A stretch of 64,000 bases of DNA. It comes from Paramecium tetraurelia (taxonomy: Eukaryota > Ciliophora > Oligohymenophorea > Peniculida > Parameciidae). Location: positions 129,215 through 193,214 of the forward strand of contig NW_001799644.1 in assembly GCF_000165425.1 (NCBI RefSeq). Direction: 5' to 3'. Positions within the stretch are counted from its first letter, which is position 1; each line of letters opens with the position of its first letter. The position numbers and the translations under genes were made by a program. Shown here in pieces: positions 39,612 through 50,231 of this stretch. The notes beneath the pieces were generated by a model. The model did not search any database. It was not told where the DNA came from and was given only the letters and a program-made list of their open reading frames with translations.

Positions 39612-40691
39612 TCAAAATACATATCCAATTCCTTAAACAGACAACAGATATTATTCTTTGCTATCAGTTTCTCTTAATTCTATTTTGCATTCAGGTAAGA
39701 ATAATCCAATCACATATATAAGAGAATAGGTGTGTAATGATGGTTTGCCAATCAAAATTTCAGATTTTCCTTCTGCTAAGGCCATCAATAATATGAGCTA
39801 ATCTTAGTGATGTTCATCAAAGGAAGTTTAATTTTGTAAGTACTATTTTGCTTGGTTAATGACTTGATGAACTGTTTCTTCTATGCTTTTATCCTAGTCA
39901 TTAATAACTGTAAAATCATAAGAATTTTTAGAGGAATGGCAGAGTAGAGATACTCCATAACATTTTTTGAATTTCTTTGAATTAACCACTTTTACATTAC
40001 TTTTAATGGGCAAAACATTATTTTCAGAGTGCTCCTTTAAATTATTGACAATCTAATTATCAAATTGCATGATTGCAGAAACAGAAGGAATAAGATAAGT
40101 GCATGTTAATTAATTAATCTTTGAATACTGGATGTTTACATAATTTTTGAGTTTTTAATTGATTGGTTAAATGAGAGCCTTCACTTCACCTCCACCTTAA
40201 GGGTAATACCCTTCTTTAATAACCTCTAATTTCATTTGAATTCCCATTTCTTAAATAAGTTTTAAAAAAATATTAGTCCAAGCAAACACAGTTGGACTAT
40301 GATTCAAGTATGTACCTCCTTAGATAGATAATTGGATTGGTTTCTATGAATTGAGGGATATTGGTAATAGGGATTGCAATATTAATGTAATGCTTTGGGC
40401 TGTGGTTGCTTTACAAAAAAGGTCTTGGGGTACAAATTTGTCTAAGGGTTTAAATTTCATTTATTTTGACCCTAATTCAACACCCTGAAGTTCTGATTTA
40501 ACAAAGCTGGAAATCAATTGTATTTGGCTTAAGAGCTAATTATTAATTCCTGGATTAGGTCTATTTGATCTAATATTTATTATTTGAAATTCCTTTTATA
40601 AAATGACAGATAAGGCTAAAGCTGATCTTAGCATCTATCCTCCACCTTCATATTGTGATCCATCTATAGTTGTAATATTATTTTAAATCAT
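39612..40691 (-). CDS. RTCA: RNA 3'-terminal phosphate cyclase
   Basis: An intronless 359-residue protein of typical length. The N-terminus is TTIDGSQYEGGGQMLRSALA, followed by IRSNRPNPGINNQLL, LFCKATTAQSITLI and GGTYLNHSPTV. YYPQGGGEVKALI is the RTC insert-flanking signature. Near the end, a His stands in GKPSLHTYSLI where the family has its adenylated His. The enzyme converts RNA 3'-phosphate ends to 2',3'-cyclic phosphate using ATP, in the nucleus or nucleolus. The related Rcl1 lacks catalytic residues; the His here favours a true RtcA. Confidence 0.93.
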
Positions 40692-40819
40692 TTGTAATAA
40701 TTCTTCAATAAATTAAATTTATGATTAAAAAAGTATAAGATTTTCTTATTTTAATATGTAATAATAACTCAGTATGTAAATGTAATCTTTTGGAAATCAT
40801 TTTATATATATATATAACA

Positions 40820-41463
40820 ATGGACTCTTAAATTGATGGTAGTTAAACCAAAAAAAAATATTCCATAATAACACCTGCTGTTAGGATAGCATTTATAAAA
40901 AGAGTTCAATCAAAACAGTCGACTATCAAGTAAGCAGCTCAAGAATTCGGAATTAAGTTTAGCACATCTAAGGCTATATTACAAACCTACAAGAGGGAAG
41001 GAAGAGTTGGTAAGAAAAAGACTAGGTCTCGACGCAGTACTTTTAAAATTGATTCAAAAAAGGAGGAGAAGTTCTAACAACAACAAAGTAACCCCAAAGA
41101 CCATCTATCTCCATAACAACCTTTACCAATTAATCAAACACAGATGACTCTCCCATAGGAACAAGCTTAATAATTTCAAATATTTTAATTAGGTCTATAA
41201 ATGAACCCATACATACCTCTACAATAGTAAAAATTTAAATCAATTACATTAGAAACTTGTACTTAGAGTAAAATCCTTTTCAAATTCCAAATCCGTAACT
41301 GATGTATTATTATTGGTAACTTAATAACTTGAGATAACAGGCTCTATCATAGTAATATGGAAAGATACTGGATCCTAGATTATTTATAACTCCTATTCAA
41401 TCTAGTAAATGGTTAGATGCAAAATTTAATGAAATTGGAACAACTTTGAAGGACTTTAATTGA
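40820..41463 (+). CDS. Helix-turn-helix DNA-binding protein
   Basis: 205 residues with one 26-nt intron. Residues 18-75 read VRIAFIKRVQSKQSTIKQAA, QEFGIKFSTSKAILQTYKRE, then a basic GRVGKKKTRSRR. This is an HTH of the transposase/psq class (recognition helix STSKAILQTYKREG). The remainder is Gln/Pro-rich like an activation region and ends in WLDAKFNEIGTTLKDFN. No transposase catalytic domain is present, so a transcription factor or domesticated DNA-binding protein is likely. It is divergent from RTCA with 128 bp between the starts. Confidence 0.75.
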
Positions 41464-42182
41464 ATTATGAAAATTATGTATTATCGATTAACACTTATTG
41501 TTCAATTCTAAATTTTGCTTTTATTTAATTCATTAATAATGTATTTTAGATTAAAAGTGATTCATATAAAATTATCAATCCTAAGGAATTGTGACCTAAA
41601 TTACAGTTGTGGTATACAGTTTAGATGATGTTATCATTGTTGAAAGTGAACATATCTTAAAGAAGTTATAGGTTAAGATAGAAAATAAGGAAACAACGTA
41701 ACAACAAATTTTAAAGAAAATTTTAATTTATGAACTTTTAATATATGATATTATCCATTTAGTATTTATTTAAAAGTAAAATATTAATGGATGATCAAAT
41801 GTGAGTAAAAATCTGAGTCAAAACGAGATCCCTTATGTATAATGAAATCACTTAAGTGAAATGAGATTTCTTAGAATATATAGAATAATTATATTTAAAT
41901 CAACAAAATTTTAAGGATTTTCATTCTAAATAGTTTCTCTATAAAGATTAAGTTCATTTAGATTTTTCTTTTCTTTTTTGTTATTTTAAACCACATTTAT
42001 TTTTATTATAATAATTAATAAAATCAGAATTAAGAAGCTTTAGTTTGATTGATTTAAATTATCTCATTAGGTTTTGTATAATTTCAGATTATCAACCCTT
42101 GACATTATGCATTAAAAAAGTTCTCGTTCTCGTTTTTGTTTTAAATAATTATTATTAAATTAGTGTCGTTATTTAATTAAAT
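41464..42182. other. Intergenic with an unassigned open stretch
   Basis: About 720 bp. A plus-strand frame without TGA runs 41561-41794 (77 codons, no ATG) and reads ITVVVYSLDDVIIVESEHIL then KKLQVKIENK. It looks coding but has no start and no clear splice partners, so it may be a relic or an exon of an unresolved gene. The rest is AT-rich with short TGA-broken fragments. Confidence 0.35.
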
Positions 42183-43421
<1,239 letters not shown>

Positions 43422-43502
43422 TATAAGTAATTATTAATCAACTCTCTGTTTGATACTAAACTTGCGAAGTTGTGAAGAATTCATTTTTATGAAGAATCTA
43501 TT

Positions 43503-44744
43503 TCATAATAAATGAGTGTTTACTTCATAATACTTTTGTTTGATATTTCTCCTCAGATCTGGTAGAGTTGATTTAAATAAGTAGATATTTTTTTATCTTT
43601 ATTGTCTTTCTCTAAGAGTATGAAGTTTTTCATTAAACTTCTCATCTTATTGTTTATTTTTAGATACTTTTATTGGTTGAGGAGGAAAATTAATTTCTGG
43701 TTTATATGAGAATTAGGAATCAATTTCTTGTATTTTTTCCAATTCTTTTTTTAAATTCGAATCATAAAATTATTATTTCTTTTTCAAGAAATTCTCTTAT
43801 TCACTTAAGAAATGCTCAAATTATTCTGCAGTACTATTGTATTCTTTGATATGCATTAATTATACTTTTTTTTAATTCCAATTCTTGTTAAAAGACTTTC
43901 TCTTTCTCATCAATCTTTTATTTTAATTTAGCATTCTTTAACTTTATTTCATATTCATATCTGAGGTGAATAGGCATAGATGTGTAGTCAGATTTGCTTC
44001 TGATTTCTCTATTCAAAGAGCCTGTAGTATCTGATTGTATTTCATTACTACACTTAAACTATTGTGTTTTATCATTAATATCATCTGGTTAATCCTCTAT
44101 TTCCTCATCAACTTCAATCACAATTTTGACTCCTCTTTTTAACTTGTCTAGTTTTTGCAGAGGCGGGTAATCACTAGATCTTTATGTGAATTAATCTTTA
44201 AATTTTATAAAGTTATTCAGTTCTTAATGATGTTTCAACCCTGATTAAAAAATTTTAAGAGTTTCTTTTGACAACTTGGGTTTTTCCCAAATATTTTTCC
44301 CTTCTTCATATTAAAATTTTTATTGTTTTTCTTTAATTTAAGATTATTTTCGTTTTCCCCATTTGAGCAATCTGTCAATCGCTTCTTTTTATTCAGTTTC
44401 TGATTATTTTTGTTTCTTTTCAATAGTAAAGTGAGACACAGTACTAATTAAATCCTTTTAATTAAAGTGATATTTCTATAACGGAGATGTACTAGAAGTA
44501 AAACTTTTGAATTTCTAAAATACTATAAATTATTATTTATTTACATTATGATGATGAATTCTTCATGTAAGGGGATGTTGATGTCTGTGTTGGACATTTT
44601 TTATGTAATGGGACTTTAATATAATCAGTTGTTACTCTAACTTGTTTTTGTTTCATCTGATTCTTCTTTGATGATATCATTATTCAATGGATTGGATTTC
44701 TTTTACTTGAAGTATGATTGTTAAGAATACTTCCTTAAATTCAT
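43503..44744 (-). CDS. Basic, coiled-coil-containing unknown protein
   Basis: 388 residues with introns of 22, 22 and 31 nt; the frame closes exactly. The first 110 residues are Ser/Thr/Lys-rich and disordered. The middle has KEAIDRLLKWGKRKQSQIKE and KNIWEKPKLSKETLKIFQSG. The C-terminal 150 residues form a coiled coil (YEIKLKNAKLKQKIDEKEKV, LKKELEKIQEIDSQF) and end in DLRRNIKQKYYEVNTHLL. There is no recognised family. Confidence 0.75.
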
Positions 44745-44863
44745 AAAATATAATAAAATTTATTTTTTATAACTTTAGCTACTAAGTTTGGTTCCAATAT
44801 GATTATTGAATTAAGTTAAGAGAAACATTTAAATTACATTAAACTGTTATAAAATACTGGAAT

Positions 44864-45184
44864 TCAAATCATATCTGTTTATTTTTTAAGTTTCTCAGCT
44901 TCTCTACATAAACATTCCATAGCCTCTGCCAACCCATCAAAATTAAAATCTAATTTAATTAGCGCATTAGGGAATAATGCAAATGCTTATCCTTTAGCAA
45001 TAAACATTTTTTTCCAAATTAATAAATTTAATACAAAATGTTAAAATCTTATTCTGGTTTTTAAATTCCTCCATTTCATCTTAAAAAGTATAAACTCCTT
45101 TAATTCATCTCTCGCATTTGGTTAATCATCGACTAACTTATTGTCGAGACCTAGAGATTTAAGAAAGACATCAACATCTTCCAT
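44864..45184 (-). CDS. Small unknown protein (106 aa)
   Basis: An intronless ORF, MEDVDVFLKSLGLDNKLVDD..., ending TGA at 44864, with Gln codons TAA/TAG inside. Composition is protein-like, with an acidic N-terminus and an amphipathic C-terminal helix (FDGLAEAMECLCREAEKLKK). No domain is recognised. Its start lies next to a long perfect inverted repeat (45186-45223). Confidence 0.55.
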
Positions 45185-45185
45185 A

Positions 45186-45223
45186 TTTTTAAACACTCAA
45201 ATGAAATTTTGAGTGTTTAAAAA
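45186..45223. repeat. Perfect 16-bp inverted repeat with 6-nt loop
   Basis: The left arm at 45186-45201 (TTTTTAAACACTCAAA) is the exact reverse complement of the right arm at 45208-45223. The loop is TGAAAT. It lies directly upstream of the ATG of the small gene at 45184. It could form a hairpin or cruciform, or bind a dimeric protein. I see no second copy in the window. Confidence 0.9.
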
Positions 45224-45394
45224 GAAGAAGGAGTGAATGCCTATTTATATTTTGAGAGCATTTATTTTTATTGCATTTTCTTTGATTGTGCTGCCTATAT
45301 TATAAAGAGTTCTAAATTCAATACTTTTTTAGAAAGAGATGAATTCAATTTAGCCTTGAAAATTAACAAATTCTTGATAAACTTAATTCTTTCA

Positions 45395-46064
45395 TCATTT
45401 TTTCAATCCATTTTTTATGCCTTTATTATATTCTACTTGAAATTCAATGTCCTCTCCCAATTAATCCAAAAAAGGAGTGCATTAGGTTTCAATAAAAACT
45501 TAAAACTAAAGGATATTTAACTGTAAATTACAGAATTAGCTACAATAATAATTAGTTTGATTGCACTTTCTAAATTAGTAGAAAGCTCTAATACACACTT
45601 AGAAAGAATTTCTAAGATTTCTATCGACCAATCCGTTTCTGCTTTTTATAATTTCTAAATGAAATTATTTTATAAATATTAAAATATCTGTTTTGCTATT
45701 TCAGGTTAAAGAGTACGTATGATAATTATTAGATCCAAAAACTAACCTTAACTTAATTGGATTCACTTCAATAATTTGTTCTCATTATTTAAAGCCTCGC
45801 AATACCTTTACTTTATACAAAAATTTGACTATCAAGTCTTAAATAACAATCTTAATCACCATAGTTTGTAACCCAATTGTGATGATCAAAAAATTTGTCT
45901 TATTTTTCAAAGAAAGAAATTCCAAATCTTGTGAATTCTGAATTCACTTTCTTAAGCAATTCATTAGTTTCAGTTTCATAAACATCAACTTTTCTAAATC
46001 ACCATAAATTCCAAAATTCATCGAATGATATCTGACCATCCTTGTTTGTATCAACCACTGCCAT
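45395..46064 (-). pseudogene. Broken EF-hand protein gene
   Basis: The minus strand reads MAVVDTNKDGQISFDEFWNL: one canonical EF-hand loop (D-T-N-K-D-G-Q-I-S-F-D-E). An in-frame TGA at 45999-46001 follows after one Trp. The same frame then continues convincingly (FRKVDVYETETNELLKKVNS, ISFFEKQDKFFDHHNW) and, with 25-, 25- and 26-nt introns, into a helical region (TDWSIEILEILSKCVLELST) ending TGA at 45395. No GT donor permits removal of the internal TGA, and no upstream exon fits before the neighbouring gene. It is therefore a pseudogene, or the assembly has an error here. Product unknown beyond calcium binding. Confidence 0.5.
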
Positions 46065-46125
46065 CAGCTAAATGATCAAATCAAAAATTTTATTTATAAA
46101 TCATTCATGCAATGTATCATTATAA

Positions 46126-47334
46126 TCACCCAATCGAAGGAATTTAAATCACAATCCCTTTAGGATTATGAAATATTCTTACTCGATCTCTCCTATAATC
46201 CATAGTTACAATAGAACCCTCTGGTAGTACTTGGATCTACAAATTTGGTCCATCTTTTTTGATTATTTAAATTGCCTATTGAATGGTTTTTCCGACGCAT
46301 TCAGGCCATGAAGTTTTTTGATTATTACCAATTTAGTTGTAATGTAGTTTGCTTATTTTAATGCTTGGCAACTCCATATCTTTGAATCCTAATTTCAGAC
46401 TAGTTTCATATATTTCTTATCCTTAATTAAAACGAATCACATCTTCATTAAGTTTACTAACTATATTAAAATTATATAATTCTTCATCTTTGATTTAATC
46501 ATATGGTCTAAGAGCTGCATATAAGTAAGTTTAACTGGCTTCATTTGGAGTTAGAAGAAATGGATCCATAATGACTTTCATCACTCTAACAAGAGATCTT
46601 AAAATAACTTAGTTTTTTAAACTCTTCTCAAAGATTTCTGTATTTACAGCTCCAGGTGCCACCAGTAATACTTTTATATCTTTATTTTGATCTTTTAATA
46701 ATTATTGTAGATATAAAGAGGAAGAGACCTTGAAATATTGACTGATAGCATATCTATAATCTAAGTCTCCTTTAAATGCTTTGAGTATGTCTATCTCCTC
46801 TCCAATCCAAGTGTACATATGACTAACTATATTAATTATTCTTCCTCTTTCATTGAAATAATCAATAAGCTAATGAGTCAATAAGACCCAACCAATTTAA
46901 TTGACTTTTACTATTTTTTCAATCCCACTTACATTCTCTTAATCAAAATCAGCAATCCCTGAATTATTAATAAGTATGTTCAAATATTTGAACTTCTATT
47001 TAAATTACTCAACAAAAGAGATTACACTGTCTGTTTATTCTAAGTCTAAGAAAATGAAGTGTAATTTATTGTTTTTTGTTTCTTAGACTAATTCTTGAAT
47101 TATGTTCTCAGTTACATCCTAATCTCTACATGCAAAAATCACTGTAGCTTTCAATTTTGCAAATTCTCTTGCTGCTTCCATTCCGATTCCAGAGGATGCT
47201 CCTGTAATTACAACAATCTAATCTTCAATATTGTCATATGTTCTTTATTCTCCAACCATTAGAGAGTGGATTATTCTACCATAATTGAAGTATAAAATAA
47301 TTCCAAATAATAAAATAAATTTCTTACCCTTCAT
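46126..47334 (-). CDS. Short-chain dehydrogenase fused to a potato inhibitor I (CI-2/eglin) domain
   Basis: An intronless 402-residue ORF. Residues 4-20 are hydrophobic (signal or membrane anchor). Residues 45-300 form a short-chain dehydrogenase of the retinol-dehydrogenase type: VVITGASSGIGMEAAREF (NAD(P) loop), ACRD, NILINNSGIADF, IINIVSH, then YRYAISQYFK, where the usual YxxxK reads YxxxQ, and VAPGAVNTEI. Residues 340-402 (46126-46317) are a full potato inhibitor I domain: WPECVGKTIQQA, VLPEGSIVTMDYRRDRVRIF and QIPSIG. The reactive-loop P1 is Met, and both supporting Arg residues are present. No stop or intron separates the parts. The dehydrogenase may be inactive; the second half should inhibit subtilisin/chymotrypsin-type proteases, probably in the secretory pathway. 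Confidence 0.92.
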
Positions 47335-47566
47335 TCTGAAATTAAATAAAATATTGAATTTTACACAAACTTCAATAATTGTCTTTCTTACTTAATATTT
47401 ATATTTTTAATCATTGAACATAATAATTTTATTATATATAAATTGAACCCTTTATTATTTAAAAACACATACATTACATAACATTTTTATACTTAATTAT
47501 ATTTATAAATGATTTTGATAATCCAAGTTCATAAAAGGTTGTAATAATATTTTATTTAAATAATTT

Positions 47567-48175
47567 ATGTAATAATCGTAATCGGCTCACACAGCCCCCA
47601 TTCCATCTGCTAGTTATACGGTGACTCTCCTTAAAAAGTAGTTGAAGTGTAATTGATTCTTTAAATTGTAGAATTGGAGGAAAGTAAAACAATTGAAGGT
47701 GTTTCTGTTGGGTTAGAGGGAAACAGCTTATACTCTTGGAATATTAGCTTTGCAGGTCCTTCAGACACTTTATATGAAGGGGGATATTTTTAGGCTTTAA
47801 TAAAATTTCCAGATGACTATCCCAATTCACCGCCAACTTTTAGATTCTTGACAGAGATGTGGCATCCTAATAGTATTTTAAGTATAATATACAATAGTCT
47901 ATACTGATGGGAGAGTTTGCATCTCAATCTTACACGCATAAGACGAATTCAATGACTAGGAACCTCCAGAAACAAGGTATTGTTTGAAAAATAATCTTAG
48001 ATGGAGACCCATTCTTACACCTGAGGATGTTTTAATCTCTATTGTTTCAATGTTGTCTGAGCCAAATATCAATTCACCAGCAAATGTAGATGCAGGAATT
48101 CAATTCAGAGATAAACCTGATGAATATAAGAAAAAAGTGAGAAAATTGATAGATAAGGCATTAGAAAATTTGTGA
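47567..48175 (+). CDS. Ubiquitin-conjugating enzyme E2 (UBE2G/Cdc34-like)
   Basis: 178 residues with introns of 23, 25 and 24 nt. The UBC fold is complete: SWNISFAGPSDTLYEGGYFQ, FPDDYPNSPPTFRFLTEMWH, catalytic Cys in YTDGRVCISIL, then an acidic loop (AQDEFNDQEPPET) before RWRPILTPEDVLISIVSMLS and SPANVDAGIQF. The loop insertion after the catalytic Cys places it with UBE2G/UBC7 and Cdc34, which build Lys48 chains. The last intron (47977-48000) is a stopless 3n intron recognised because RWRP must follow ET directly. It is divergent from the fused dehydrogenase gene with 232 bp between the starts. Confidence 0.95.
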
Positions 48176-48216
48176 CTGCTTATATATAAAATATAAATAA
48201 GAAATTATAATTAATG

Positions 48217-50217
48217 TCATTTCCATTTTTTTAATAAGTTTTTCCTTAATTTCTATAAAAATTCTAAATTTTGTTTCTCTGATTCAAAATTTGAGTTATT
48301 AAGATCAATTGAATTGAGGAACAGATCTATATTCTGATAAAAATAGAACCCCTTTTATTCAGGACATTAAATGAAATGAAATTAAGGATTACCAAAAAAA
48401 TTGCATTTCCTACAAATCAATTCACCTAATGAATTAATCAATAATGGACTCTAACAAAAATGAATTTATTATTGACTAGTCTTGTGATAACATTTGCTAT
48501 TTGATGGACAGTAGGCAATTAAGTTTATAACATTAGTTTCATCCATTTAATCATTAAATTCTATTTATTTACATTAAATCCACTATCGTTGACAATTAAC
48601 TTGTAAATTATCCCAAAACTCAACAATTTATTCATTGATTGTTAAAGTAGTAAGATGCAACCAAAATGAGAATAAAAAATCTTCATAATTTTTAAACTTA
48701 TTCTTCTACCTATTTTAAGGACAGTAGAATCCATAATCTTAAATTTATTATGAAAATTAACACTGTTAGCACATAATATATCCTTTTGAATTGATATACA
48801 ATTAGCAATTGCACTGATGAATTTATGTTATAATTTAAGAAGAGCATAAGCATTAAGGAGGACAAGAACACCTTAAAGGCAATGCAGTCTTCTTATCAAC
48901 ATGAGCAATTGTTTTATATGTTATATGATGAATAAGAGGAGATTTCTTTTCGATATGCTTAGTGCTGTTGGGACTTTGAGACCGCATTTGCTTTTACAAT
49001 AATATATTTAGTATTGGCTTTTCAGGATTTGTAGCTTATTAAGATTGATAAAGAAAAGAAGATTCCAAAGCCATAGAATCTCTTTTAACTCCCAATTCCA
49101 AAGATTAATCATTTGATTTATTTATCAATTCATTTAATTCCTTGTAATGGTCAGAGAATTTTCTTGATTTAGATAAGAGAACTGTTGGTATTTTTTTTAA
49201 TGATGCACAACCTTATTTATTTTACTTTTTATTTTCAATTTAACAAATACTTTAAAATTAGATCTCTGATAATTGGGATAATTTTTAGAGATCTTCGTTT
49301 GATTATAATTGAAAAATTGAATATCTTCTATTTATTTCAACGACAGACATAAGTTATTTTAATAAACTGTCATTCAATTTAATAAATTCCTAGATTTCCG
49401 ATTCTTTTTAATCCTAGTTTTCTTTAATTATTGATTATATTAAAATAATATTATTTTTTCTGATCTTATCTGAATCAGATATTTCCTTTTAGATCAACTC
49501 CATTTCCAATAGGATCTCATCAATTGAAGTTTGGGTTGTTTTGAGAACGTTAATAAAATTGGATAATGATTATTAGAGCAGTTACAATTGTGAATCAGTC
49601 ATGTTATTAGAATTGACGATAAATTATAAGTTTTCTTCAATATTTTATAATTGTTAAATTGTTAATTTAATCGAATTATGAAAATTTGGAATTTTATGTT
49701 TATTTTATCCTGTTAGATATTCTAGAACGCTTGAATTGTCTAATTTTTATCCAGAGAATATTAAGCTATCATTCAAAATAGAGTTTATCACTGAAAAATA
49801 GCTACTGTTTTTTGTTTGCTGATCTAAAAACTTAACAAAATGAATTTCCTCCTAATATAATTAATCATAATGAGTTCTGTATTCCTATTATTTTTATAAC
49901 AGCTTTGATAAGTTTGAATTTTCAGTAAGATCATAATCTCTTTTAATTTTAGTTACTCTTTTTTCATTTTCCAATTTGGTTTTCCTCATTTCCTTTTATT
50001 TGCTCCTCAATTCCCTTTCAAAAATAGTAGAATTGATTGACAATGATTTCTAAATGGTTTCTTCTAGCTATTTGGATAGCTCAGACAACCTTTTTTATCT
50101 GTCCTGTATTTTCTAAACAAATGACTTCAATTCTTAATTGATAACATTAGATTGAAAATCAGAGTCAATTATGTCTTAGTGAGCATTTTTATTTTTTTAA
50201 TTTTATGTGATAAACAT
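48217..50217 (-). CDS. Coiled-coil protein with C-terminal cysteine-rich module, copy A
   Basis: An intronless 666-residue protein. Residues 1-440 are coiled coil and polar linker (KSFVQKIQDRQKRLSELSKQ). From about residue 455 a Cys-rich domain begins: LPLRCSCPPQCLCSS, HQCNCQLYINSKGYIMCQQC, FYCPQ, later HFCQSPLLINSLGELICRKC and IQCPEQKGFYF. The pattern C-x-C-x3-C-x-C and the paired CxxC motifs suggest structural zinc. The two blocks around 'LINSLGEL/YINSKGYI' look like an internal duplication. It ends KKWK. The next gene upstream is a paralogue ending the same way. I know no named domain with this layout. Confidence 0.8.
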
Positions 50218-50231
50218 TATATAAAAATAAA

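Noticed and set aside
44235-44423. Minus-strand ORF starting MKRNKNNQKL
   Set aside because: Another frame over the same bases is continuous with both flanking exons of the gene at 43503-44744; this one stops at a TGA and is lysine-rich noise.
45233-45910. Long plus-strand open frame starting with GTG and rich in hydrophobic residues
   Set aside because: It has no ATG and lies antisense to a minus-strand region with better coding features (EF hand, consistent introns), so it is probably a shadow.
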